DNA of 7,420 bases from Candidatus Iainarchaeum sp. (GCA_021161405.1 JAGHAR010000043.1:1-7420), one strand, 5' to 3'. Shown: positions 1 through 5,903, counted from the stretch's first letter. Made by a program: numbers and translations. Notes: generated from the sequence alone by a model not told the origin.

Positions 1-177
1 CTATTGGTTCACCGACCGCTGCAATATACTGTAGAGCTGCTATTGGTTGCGTCACATAAATCCAAAACCTATTAACTCTATGAGAGGGTTTGTATTTTCT
101 AAATTCATGTGTTTTTTTCTTTGCTTGATAAGTTCGGCGAATTTTGGTTTCAAACTTATGAAAATCTCATCCATCAT
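1..177 (-). pseudogene. ASCH-like (PUA-fold) domain gene, frameshifted at an A7 run, runs off left edge
   Basis: A minus-strand reading frame opens with two consecutive ATG codons (177-175 and 174-172) and reads MMDEIFISLKPKFAELIKQ up to a run of seven A (forward T run, 112-118). Unshifted, it ends at a TGA at 52-54 after 41 codons. Stepping back one base at the run gives THEFRKYKP, then WIYVTQPIAALQYIAAVGEP, which stays open to the window edge. The joined product has the features of ASCH-type domains: an opening strand with a KP motif, a helix, K..(H)EFR, then a strand of the form hhYVTxPh. ASCH domains belong to the PUA-like fold and are generally thought to bind RNA; no substrate can be named here. 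The start overlaps the end of the preceding remnant by 11 bp, as in an operon. The break could be a real mutation, a homopolymer indel in the data, or -1 slippage. The family call is by motif memory only. Confidence 0.55.
112..118 (-). other. A7 homopolymer, phase-correct A AAA AAA slippery heptamer
   Basis: The seven A residues on the minus strand lie between AGA (120-118) and CAC (111-109) of the ASCH-like frame. Counted from the ATG at 177, the heptamer is in the X XXY YYZ phase needed for a -1 shift. After such a shift the next codon is ACA and the ASCH-like motif continues. No obvious stem-loop follows it, so the usual stimulator of programmed frameshifting is not seen. Confidence 0.5.
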
Positions 178-511
178 AGCCAAACATCTCCATAAAATAA
201 TAAACAGAATAATTTCTAAATAGTCTGTATGGTTCTTCTAGCCATAAACTTGTTTCTCGAAGCAGTTTTTCTAATCCTTTCTTGCCCAGCGTCTTTTTGA
301 ATTCACGAAAATTTACAAGATATGACGGCAGATCTTTATAAGCACCTTCTCTAACATACAGTGACTTTGACAATTTTGCCCCAGACCAATCAACAACTAA
401 GGGCGTATAAATTATCTTAGGTAGTTTATCCGCTTCGCTCGTTTTGGCCCTAATTTATTCTTCGGAAAAATTTCTTACAACATAACATTTACCAAGAATA
501 AGTTTACAAAA
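167..511 (-). pseudogene. Remnant of a gene with a KMSKS-like (class I aaRS-type) motif
   Basis: The clearest coding part runs from about 454 to a TGA at 167-169, roughly 95 codons. It includes the segment PLVVDWSGAKLSKSLYV and later LFRNYSVYYFMEMFGYDG. GAKLSKS resembles the KMSKS signature loop of class I aminoacyl-tRNA synthetases and related nucleotidyltransferases. No ATG or GTG lies in the frame before the motif. The only nearby start is a TTG at 373-371, which falls inside the motif and would discard its first half. Upstream, a TAA at 455-457 blocks the frame. Beyond it the same frame is open for 18 more codons to the aIF2alpha stop and still looks protein-like (GKCYVVRNFSEE). The HIGH half expected of such an enzyme is absent, so this is most likely a C-terminal leftover of a larger gene. 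It overlaps the start of the ASCH-like gene. The family assignment is tentative; what is sure is that no complete gene is present. Confidence 0.5.
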
Positions 512-1285
512 CTAGCCGGAAATTAATTTAAATTCTGTCTTTGTTCCCTTCAGGGATTTTTCAATGCAATTCAAAACAGAATTCAGCTTTTGCTTTGCCT
601 CTTTGAATTCAAAGGCGGAAGCCCTTATAGAGTATCTACCAGCTCCTATGTAAAAAATTTCTATCTTTTCGCTTTCTTTTTCGCACTTTATCAATGCATC
701 CCTTATTATATTTACTCCGTTTGGCTCTGTGCTTTTTATTTCAACAACCGCCTCCACAATTTTCTCTGTAACAGCAACGCTCTTAGAAATTGTCTCAATA
801 AATTCTTTTGCATATTCTTTTGGAATTAAGGAGGTTGCTTCCTCCCTCTTAAGAGCAACCCTCTGCAAACCTTCATCAATGGAATCAAAATTCTCCATAA
901 GAGGAATCGCTACCTCTTCCCAAATCCTTTCAAATGGAATTTTGTGTTTCTTTGCAAATGCTTCAAGCAAGCTCTTTGCTCTTTTTATTCGGTTGTATTC
1001 CTCTATTTTATTTCTCTGCTGCCTCTCAGAAACCTTTGCAAATGAAAGATCAACCTCGTTTTTGCCAGGATGTACCGCTATTACCTTTGCTGCCCTAACC
1101 TCATTCTCATGGACATGATGCCTTATATTCTTTACCCAACCAGAGGCCACTTCTGAAATATGTACGAAGCCACTAACATTTTCGTATTCCAAAAGCTCAA
1201 CAATTACTCCGTAATTTAAAACTTTTTTTATTCTGCAGACCACTATCTCATTCGGCTCTGGCATCTCGACATTTTTCTCTGGCAT
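512..1285 (-). CDS. eif2a: Translation initiation factor aIF2 subunit alpha
   Basis: The alpha subunit of archaeal aIF2, the trimeric GTPase factor that brings initiator Met-tRNA to the small ribosomal subunit in the cytoplasm. The 257-residue length is usual for the family. Residues about 12-84 form the S1/OB RNA-binding domain, with the signature VHISEVASGWVKNIR at 41-55 and the closing HPGKNEVDLS. Residues about 90-175 are the helical domain, starting with the typical RIKRAKSLLEAF stretch. The remainder is the alpha/beta domain that contacts the gamma subunit. The start is supported by a GGTGG ribosome site 6 bp upstream. It is the last intact gene of the PriS-GINS51-aIF2alpha operon, 22 bp after GINS51, and ends in TAG. 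In many archaea Nop10 follows this gene; here a degraded region follows instead. The identification is firm. Confidence 0.96.
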   Translation of the reverse strand: MPEKNVEMPEPNEIVVCRIKKVLNYGVIVELLEYENVSGFVHISEVASGWVKNIRHHVHENEVRAAKVIAVHPGKNEVDLSFAKVSERQQRNKIEEYNRIKRAKSLLEAFAKKHKIPFERIWEEVAIPLMENFDSIDEGLQRVALKREEATSLIPKEYAKEFIETISKSVAVTEKIVEAVVEIKSTEPNGVNIIRDALIKCEKESEKIEIFYIGAGRYSIRASAFEFKEAKQKLNSVLNCIEKSLKGTKTEFKLISG

Positions 1286-1291
1286 ACATAA

Positions 1292-1296
1292 CCACC
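1292..1296 (-). promoter_or_regulatory. Shine-Dalgarno site (GGTGG) for aIF2alpha
   Basis: GGTGG on the minus strand ends 6 bp before the ATG at 1285. It fits the archaeal anti-SD (CACCTCC) and fixes the start. The overlapping ATG-like triplets upstream (TTATGTATG) are out of frame. Confidence 0.7.
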
Positions 1297-1307
1297 AAAA
1301 AGTTAAA

Positions 1308-1841
1308 CTATATCTCCTCTGCTAAATTGTTCTTTATTAAGAGAAGGGCAACCTTTTTAGGCAAACTAACGCTTTGGTTCTCTTCAAAAGGACCGTATTC
1401 CTTCTTATCTGGGCCGATAAATACCTCAACAGGTTTTACAATCTTTACTGTTATTGATTCCTCTTCTAGCTTTTTCTCCTCGAGTATGCTGTAAAGATTG
1501 TCCCTGTGAGAATTTATAATTTTAATCATTTTTCTTAGTGCCTGCTTTTCTTCCTCTGCTAAGCCAGAATCATCCAGTTCATTAGTTCGAGAAGCAATTA
1601 ATGCCTTGTTAAGAAGCTTCCTCTCTCTTATCAAAAATATTTCCTCAACCAATTTTCTCAAATTCTCAAAGCTCTTTGCTTTAGCAGAATCCAATTCCTT
1701 TATTGCTTTTAGATATTCTTTCTTCTGTTCCTGCATAAATTTTTTCAATTCAGAAAAAAAATCGACATCAACCTTAACAATCTGGGATGTGCTTTTCTCC
1801 AAGCGGTGAATGCGCCTTAATTCCTCATAGTCGAGTTTCAT
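1308..1841 (-). CDS. gins51: GINS complex subunit GINS51 (Gins15)
   Basis: A 177-residue subunit of the archaeal GINS complex, which binds MCM and the Cdc45/GAN/RecJ-like protein to form the active replicative helicase and bridges to primase and polymerase. The N-terminal two thirds (about 1-125) are helical and charged with the A-domain pattern, including IFLIRERKLLNKAL at 68-81. After a linker, residues about 132-177 form the small beta-rich B domain (VFIGPDKKEYGPFE, then SLPKKVALLLIKNNLAEEI). The A-then-B order marks the GINS51 (Sld5/Psf1-like) rather than the GINS23 (B-A) type. It starts 8 bp after the PriS stop. Its ribosome site AGGTG overlaps that stop, so translation is probably coupled to PriS. 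Its B domain resembles the tail of PriS next door. No GINS23 gene is seen in this window. Confidence 0.88.
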   Translation of the reverse strand: MKLDYEELRRIHRLEKSTSQIVKVDVDFFSELKKFMQEQKKEYLKAIKELDSAKAKSFENLRKLVEEIFLIRERKLLNKALIASRTNELDDSGLAEEEKQALRKMIKIINSHRDNLYSILEEKKLEEESITVKIVKPVEVFIGPDKKEYGPFEENQSVSLPKKVALLLIKNNLAEEI

Positions 1842-1846
1842 ACAAA

Positions 1847-1851
1847 CACCT
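1847..1851 (-). promoter_or_regulatory. Shine-Dalgarno site (AGGTG) for GINS51, overlapping the PriS stop codon
   Basis: AGGTG lies 5 bp before the GINS51 ATG and shares bases with the TAG of PriS (1850-1852). A ribosome finishing PriS would sit on the initiation site of GINS51, which suggests coupled translation. Confidence 0.65.
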
Positions 1852-3001
1852 ATCGCAGTTGAGCAACTCCTTTGCCTATTAAATATGCGGCAGCATACTC
1901 CGGCAATTCTTCTAAAGTGTTCTCAAACGGCCCAAAGCTATTGCCCATTAAATAGAATCTTGGAGCCTTCTTAATAAAAACCTTTATTGGCCTCTCAGAA
2001 AACACAACAGCGCTATCCAAAGGGCTGAATTCCTTTAATTCCTCCAGAGGAATTGTCTTCGCAACAAAACCGGTTGAGCCATGGAGAGTATCTGGAACAC
2101 GTATAAGTTTGTACACATCTATGGATGTTTGCCTGTCCAATGGAAGAGCTGTTCTTTCTTGCAAAAGTTTGAATATCCTTTCCCAAAACCTCTTTTCAGC
2201 GTTAGTAGCTGCTATAATTCTGGATTCCCTGATAGCATTAATTACGCCCTTTGAAAATAGCTTCTTAACTGTTGTTATTCGTGAACCTGTTAATGCTGCC
2301 AATCTCTCTATAGTTTCCTCGCTATTGTCTCTAAACAACTCAAAAAGATTTTCTAAAAGCCTCTTTTTAATTCCGTAAGCATTCTCAAGCTTCGGCAATG
2401 AACCACTCTCTATGTCAAAGCCGTGCTTAGCTAAATCTACACCGTGCAGTGTTAGGTAATTTAAAATTTCCTCCCTTGCTCTTTTTGAAAGCTTTGAAAT
2501 GAATTCTGATCTAAGATGCAGGTGATAGCCGGCATTCCCGGAAAAATTTATGCTCATCCATTCCTCCGGAAAGGAAAACTCATTGCTCAAAATCTCAACC
2601 AGCTTAAAGATTTCCTTCTTTGTTGCCTCCAAGCATCTTTTGCAGAAGAAATCTCCATGCTTTGCAAAACATTCCAGCTTTAAATCATCCGCATCGAACT
2701 CATACACAATATCGGAAGCAAACATCTGTTTCTTTTCCATAGGCCTTGCCTCCGGCATTTTGTATCTTGCAACAGAATAGGAAACAAAGAGTGGGCCTTC
2801 CCTTCTCAGGAAATTGTTAAACTCCCCGTTATTATTGAATGAAATATGCCTTGCGTATATTTTTCTGCCGAAGATTCCGTAGCCGAATTCTCTCTCTTTA
2901 ATGTTCGGGACAGTTAAGCTAACTTTAGAATAATACTGCCTAAACAGATTCCTCAAAAAATTTTCGTTTTTTATTTTTTCCGCTGTATTGGCTTCGTTCA
3001 T
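1850..3001 (-). CDS. priS: DNA primase small (catalytic) subunit PriS
   Basis: The catalytic subunit of the archaeo-eukaryotic primase; with PriL it makes the primers that DNA polymerase extends. It has 383 residues. The metal-binding carboxylate motif is at 99-106 and reads VYEFDADD, so the first residue of the usual DxD pair is Glu101, with Asp103 as the second. Asp289 in PLDRQTS is the likely third. A zinc knuckle follows with C111, H115, C120 and C123. The nucleotide-binding motif SGNAGYHLHL is at 154-163, and LIRVPDTLHGSTG at 299-311 is the conserved C-terminal catalytic element. The tail (about 348-383) has the GINS-B-like pattern GPFE...LPEYAAAYLIGKGVA. There is no ribosome site before the ATG, but a TATA-like box lies about 27 bp upstream, so a leaderless mRNA is likely. 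It is the first gene of the operon with GINS51 and aIF2alpha. Confidence 0.95.
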   Translation of the reverse strand: MNEANTAEKIKNENFLRNLFRQYYSKVSLTVPNIKEREFGYGIFGRKIYARHISFNNNGEFNNFLRREGPLFVSYSVARYKMPEARPMEKKQMFASDIVYEFDADDLKLECFAKHGDFFCKRCLEATKKEIFKLVEILSNEFSFPEEWMSINFSGNAGYHLHLRSEFISKLSKRAREEILNYLTLHGVDLAKHGFDIESGSLPKLENAYGIKKRLLENLFELFRDNSEETIERLAALTGSRITTVKKLFSKGVINAIRESRIIAATNAEKRFWERIFKLLQERTALPLDRQTSIDVYKLIRVPDTLHGSTGFVAKTIPLEELKEFSPLDSAVVFSERPIKVFIKKAPRFYLMGNSFGPFENTLEELPEYAAAYLIGKGVAQLR

Positions 3002-3023
3002 TTAGAAATATTGGCAGAGAAAA

Positions 3024-3033
3024 TTAATATAAA
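3024..3033. promoter_or_regulatory. Near-palindromic TATA-like box in the divergent PriS / DUF5654 promoter region
   Basis: TTAATATAAA reads as TTTATATTAA on the other strand. Its centre is about 27 bp from the PriS start at 3001, the right distance for a leaderless transcript, and about 35 bp from the plus-strand start at 3064. A purine-rich AGAGAAAA just before it on the plus strand could serve as BRE in that direction. A second AT-rich stretch (GCTATATCTTTAA, 3042-3054) may serve either gene, so which box drives which gene is not settled. Confidence 0.5.
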
Positions 3034-3063
3034 GAATGAGTGCTATATCTTTAAGCGTTATAT

Positions 3064-3396
3064 GTGGCGAGAAAAATGCCGAAGAGGATTATAGCAAAGG
3101 CAGCAAAGATAGATGCGGAAGCATTGAAAACCATGCAGAAAATACTTAGAGAACAGGAGAGGCAGATAAAAAGAGAATTCAGGAATAGGGTTGTAACGGC
3201 TATTGTTGCTGCCTTCGGTTTTGTAATCGCATTTGCATGGAAGGATGTAATACAAGCAGCAATTTCAGATATTTTAGAGGTTCTGAATATCGCAACCAGC
3301 AATTTGCTATCAAAACTAATTGCAGCTATTATAATTTCAATTATCTCCGTTACAGCGATTGTGCTGATATCGAGATGGGGAGAAAGGGAAAAGTAA
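3064..3396 (+). CDS. Small two-helix membrane protein, DUF5654-like
   Basis: The only clear plus-strand gene, 110 residues. Residues 1-42 are strongly basic and helical (MARKMPKRII, then QERQIKREFRNR), followed by a first hydrophobic helix at about 43-59 ending in FGFVIAFAWKD. A second hydrophobic helix spans about 83-103 and ends in SRWGEREK. The A-F-AW-(K/N)-(D/E) pattern after the first helix is typical of the archaeal DUF5654 proteins, whose function is unknown. By the positive-inside rule both ends would face the cytoplasm, as a hairpin. The start is GTG; ATG at 3076 is an alternative that loses four residues. The gene is divergent from PriS and ends 4 bp from the convergent PriL stop, so it is wedged inside the replication cluster. 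Nothing in the sequence shows that it works in replication. Confidence 0.72.
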   Translation: MARKMPKRIIAKAAKIDAEALKTMQKILREQERQIKREFRNRVVTAIVAAFGFVIAFAWKDVIQAAISDILEVLNIATSNLLSKLIAAIIISIISVTAIVLISRWGEREK

Positions 3397-3400
3397 TTAG

Positions 3401-4387
3401 CTATTTGGTTTTGTTTCTTTGCCTTCGCAATGCGTTTAGCTCGCGCCTATAAAACTGTATTGGATTTTTAACTTTGCATTCGTTGTTGCATAGGTTGTAG
3501 AGCTTCATCTTTTCGCAGCTTGCAGGAGAATATTTCCTACTGATAATTCTTTCAACCTGATACCTTGTCATCTTCTCGCTGTAGTTCGGCGTCTTCTTGT
3601 AGAATTCTATTATTTTTTCCTGCGGCAAACCAATCGCTGCCATAAAAACAGCAAACTGAAACCTTGCAGCGTGGCTAACGTTCTCCCCGCTTAGAAGCTG
3701 CTGCATTATTGTTTTTATGCAACTCGGCAACAGGTTAACGTTGAATTCGAGCTTATCGAACTTTACCGGCTTGAACAATTCCTTCCTAATTTCATCCGCT
3801 ACAGCAACAATCCTTTTCGGAAAATTCTCCCGCTGTAGATCTGTTAGCGTCTCAGCAACAATTTTGGCAGAATACCTAGCCAAAAACCTATTGAAACCAT
3901 TTTCAGAGAGGATTACAAAGCCATTTACAAGGGTTTGGTTTACCAATTCATTCGGAGCTTTAAGGAATGTCTCCAACGGAACCTTGTAGCTGTTAATATC
4001 GTTTAGCTCAAAATCAATGTCAAGGGCATTTGCTAATTTTATAGGGTCCTTTAATCGTCTTAGATAATTAAATGTTCTAACCTCTATGAAATTTGAAAAA
4101 TCTGTCTTTGCTCTTGGGCTTTGGAGCAACCCAACAAAAACCTTTGAAAGGGGAAATGCCAAAATTTTATTGATTAATAATTCCCTAATATTCGGAATTT
4201 CATAATCTGGTTTTTCCATACCAAGAGCCTGCATAAGAAAACTCTTTGCCTCTACAATAATCTCTTCAGGGATATTCTCCAAAGATAAATTTTTACTCTC
4301 TATAATTCTTTTGGCAACAGCTGTAAAAGGAAACATGAACGCAAACTTTAATTCTTCCTCTGGAAAGGCAAATACATCAATTGGCAT
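3401..4387 (-). CDS. priL: DNA primase large subunit PriL
   Basis: The large regulatory subunit of primase, which partners PriS and helps initiation and primer-length control through an iron-sulfur domain. It has 328 residues. The N-terminal part is helical and poorly conserved. The C-terminal domain shows the four expected cluster cysteines: C223 in LLPSCIK, C291 in SPASCEKM, C300 in YNLC and C304 in NNEC. Between them lie the family motifs GENVSHAARFQFAVF and TRYQVERI, and NPIQFYRREL follows the last cysteine. It starts 21 bp after the second PCNA gene and has no ribosome site; a TATA-like stretch overlaps that PCNA's stop. It is in frame with the preceding PCNA but separated by a TAG. PriS is on the same strand but beyond the inserted plus-strand gene, so the two primase subunits are probably not on one transcript. 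Confidence 0.93.
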   Translation of the reverse strand: MPIDVFAFPEEELKFAFMFPFTAVAKRIIESKNLSLENIPEEIIVEAKSFLMQALGMEKPDYEIPNIRELLINKILAFPLSKVFVGLLQSPRAKTDFSNFIEVRTFNYLRRLKDPIKLANALDIDFELNDINSYKVPLETFLKAPNELVNQTLVNGFVILSENGFNRFLARYSAKIVAETLTDLQRENFPKRIVAVADEIRKELFKPVKFDKLEFNVNLLPSCIKTIMQQLLSGENVSHAARFQFAVFMAAIGLPQEKIIEFYKKTPNYSEKMTRYQVERIISRKYSPASCEKMKLYNLCNNECKVKNPIQFYRRELNALRRQRNKTK

Positions 4388-4408
4388 AATAAAAACAGAA
4401 AAGAAAAT

Positions 4409-4418
4409 CTATAATATC
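4409..4418 (-). promoter_or_regulatory. Possible TATA-like box for PriL
   Basis: GATATTATAG on the minus strand overlaps the second PCNA's TAG and is centred about 27 bp before the PriL ATG. PriL lacks a ribosome site, so a separate leaderless transcript is possible. No clear BRE precedes it, so this is weak. Confidence 0.3.
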
Positions 4419-5113
4419 ATATGCGCAAGATAGAAGACAAAATTAGCCGGGCCAATAGAATAGCTAACCCTTAGCGGAGCGTCATTACTGAATTCTATTT
4501 TTACATCATCTTCAGCTTCCCTTATTATATTCTGCAAAAAATTAAGGGAGTATTTTGCTGTTGCCTGCGCGTTGCAGTTAATTCCCTCGCTGAATATTGT
4601 CTTTGTTTTTCCTTTAGTGGAACTAGAAACCAAAACAAGCGCATTATTCTTTGCCTTAAAAATTATCGAACTTGAAAATAGTTTTGCGTCTTTGAGGGCT
4701 TCCTTAAACGACTGTGCATCTAGCTTTGCGGAAACAACAAATTCCTGCTTCGGAATATTTATCTCTGTTTCCGTAACATCGATCAGAGGCAAAGAGAAAT
4801 TTCTTTCAATTTCCCCCTTTGCCTTTATCTTAAATTCCGACTCTGTAAGTTTCATCTGCACAATCTCATTTGGTTGAATTCTCTCCATAATCTTTGCTAG
4901 TTCTTGCACATTCAAACCTATAAAGCTCGGTTCCATAGAATATTTGGAAAAACTCTTTGCTGGAACAAAGAGATCAATTAAAACGATTTGGCTAGGATCG
5001 ATTGCCTTAAAGAAGAGTCCTTTTTCATTAAAGCGAAAATTTCCCTCTGAGATGAAAGCAGAGATTGCTGAGATTGCCTTCCTGAAAAACTCAGAATCCT
5101 TAAGCTCGAGCAT
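4409..5113 (-). CDS. pcn2: Divergent second PCNA (sliding clamp paralogue)
   Basis: A PCNA-fold protein of 234 residues, a paralogue of the clamp encoded just upstream. It retains the first-domain motif KAIDPSQIVLIDL at 36-48, the linker region after LPLIDV (108-113), the second-domain helix QSFKEALKDAKLFSSSI, and the late strand SNDAPLRVSYSI at 209-220. It differs at the end. The usual tail of the form Y-x-L-A-P-(R/K)-I-E, present in the neighbouring copy, is replaced here by FYLAHMIL. In PCNA this tail helps form the pocket that binds partner PIP boxes. Its loss suggests a specialised subunit, perhaps in a heterotrimer, or altered partner choice. No ribosome site is present, but a TATA-like box with a purine-rich flank lies about 25 bp upstream. 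It ends in TAG. Confidence 0.88.
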   Translation of the reverse strand: MLELKDSEFFRKAISAISAFISEGNFRFNEKGLFFKAIDPSQIVLIDLFVPAKSFSKYSMEPSFIGLNVQELAKIMERIQPNEIVQMKLTESEFKIKAKGEIERNFSLPLIDVTETEINIPKQEFVVSAKLDAQSFKEALKDAKLFSSSIIFKAKNNALVLVSSSTKGKTKTIFSEGINCNAQATAKYSLNFLQNIIREAEDDVKIEFSNDAPLRVSYSIGPANFVFYLAHMIL

Positions 5114-5132
5114 ATTGAAAGAAGAGTGTTTC

Positions 5133-5142
5133 TTTTTAAAAA
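5133..5142 (-). promoter_or_regulatory. TATA-like box for the second PCNA gene
   Basis: TTTTTAAAAA is centred about 25 bp before the ATG at 5113, with GATGAA just upstream as a possible BRE. The 40-bp gap has no ribosome site. This suggests separate, leaderless expression of the second clamp gene. Confidence 0.42.
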
Positions 5143-5153
5143 TTCATCTATTG

Positions 5154-5894
5154 CTATTCGCTCTCTATGCGCGGAGCCAAGAAATATTTTACCTTTGCCT
5201 TGTCTATGTTGTAGGAAAGCTCAACCGGAGCATCTGTTCTCAGCTGTAATTCTATTATATCAGTGCCTTTTGCAGATTTCATCATATCCGATAAATAATC
5301 TAAAGGAAACATTGCCCTTGCATCTTCTTTAACATCGAATTCTTTCATATCTTCGCTGTCCTTTGCAACCTCAACATTGAGGACGCCTCTCGTAGAATTA
5401 GCCCTAATAAAGAATCCTTCTTTATTCGCCTCAAGTATTATATGCGAGCTTACCAGAGTTGCATCCTTTAAAGCATCATGCAAAACATGTGCAGCTAATG
5501 CAAGTTTTGCTGTAAATTCAATTTTGGGATTCGGCAGTTCGGATGCGCTTATATCAATAAGAGGCATACTAAAGCTTCTCTTTGCGTTTCCTATGAAACT
5601 TATTTTGAGAGCATTATCGACAATTTCTAGGGAAAGTTTATCTGTTGTCTTTGCCCTGGACATTATCTGTGAGAAGTAGTTAAAATCGATCCCTATCTTT
5701 TTGGCTTCATCAATCTTGAAAGATTCAAAAGCCTCAGCCGGCATCTCAAAATCAACCATGGAAATCTGGCTCGGGTCTGTTGCCTTTAGTTTGAAACCTT
5801 CCTTTACAATTTCTAATTCGGCTTCATCAACAAGCACAGCAATAGCATCCACGCATCTTTTAAAAACAACTGCGCTCGGAAAAACAACATTCAT
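5154..5894 (-). CDS. pcn1: DNA polymerase sliding clamp PCNA
   Basis: The canonical copy of the ring-shaped clamp that tethers polymerase, FEN1, ligase and other factors to DNA. It has 246 residues, the normal length. Landmarks are KATDPSQISMVDFEMPAEAF at 37-56, the interdomain connector after MPLIDIS (110-116), the second-domain helix VLHDALKDATLVSSHI, the strand RTDAPVELSYNI at 219-230, and the conserved C-terminal tail YFLAPRIESE at 237-246. The start is supported by GGTG 5 bp upstream. It lies 25 bp after the signal peptidase gene and 40 bp before the second PCNA. Archaea outside the Crenarchaeota mostly have a single homotrimeric PCNA, so the tandem pair deserves note. No third PCNA is seen here. 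Confidence 0.95.
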   Translation of the reverse strand: MNVVFPSAVVFKRCVDAIAVLVDEAELEIVKEGFKLKATDPSQISMVDFEMPAEAFESFKIDEAKKIGIDFNYFSQIMSRAKTTDKLSLEIVDNALKISFIGNAKRSFSMPLIDISASELPNPKIEFTAKLALAAHVLHDALKDATLVSSHIILEANKEGFFIRANSTRGVLNVEVAKDSEDMKEFDVKEDARAMFPLDYLSDMMKSAKGTDIIELQLRTDAPVELSYNIDKAKVKYFLAPRIESE

Positions 5895-5899
5895 ATCGA

Positions 5900-5903
5900 C
5901 ACC
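5900..5903 (-). promoter_or_regulatory. Shine-Dalgarno site (GGTG) for the first PCNA gene
   Basis: GGTG on the minus strand ends 5 bp before the ATG at 5894. It implies that this PCNA is translated from a longer mRNA, probably shared with the signal peptidase gene upstream, unlike the second PCNA. Confidence 0.55.

Noticed and set aside
1..48. CTATTGGTT occurs at 1-9 and again at 40-48, suggesting a direct repeat or target-site duplication.
   Set aside because: Only nine bases, and both copies encode similar Pro-Ile segments of the same reading frame; no mobile element lies between them.
167..169. The TGA after FGYDG looked at first like a stop inside one gene joining the KLSKS part to the EFRKY part.
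   Set aside because: The ASCH-like protein has its own ATG pair at 177/174 in another frame with a well-matched N-terminus, so the TGA is a normal stop of the upstream gene and the true break is at the A7 run.
432..438. GCGAAGC on the minus strand, a sequence known to form a very stable mini-hairpin.
   Set aside because: The stem is only two base pairs with no flanking extension and lies in a degraded coding frame; chance is likely.
590..1118. Long plus-strand open frames opposite aIF2alpha (590-829 and 729-1118), and similar ones opposite PriS, PriL and the PCNAs.
   Set aside because: They are antisense shadows of strongly conserved genes, rich in Ser, Phe and Leu as expected, with no start signals or recognisable domains.
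3051..3302. Minus-strand open frames opposite the DUF5654-like gene.
   Set aside because: They would occupy the divergent promoter region, and the plus-strand product has clear membrane helices and a family-like motif.
3397..3400. Search for a terminator between the convergent DUF5654-like gene and PriL.
   Set aside because: The gap is four bases; no hairpin is visible, and any T-rich termination signal would lie within the opposing genes.
4385..4411. The second PCNA and PriL are in the same frame, separated by TAG and seven codons, which could suggest a readthrough fusion.
   Set aside because: One junction in three would be in frame by chance, the other TAG-ended genes here are not in frame with their neighbours, and both proteins have complete normal ends and starts.
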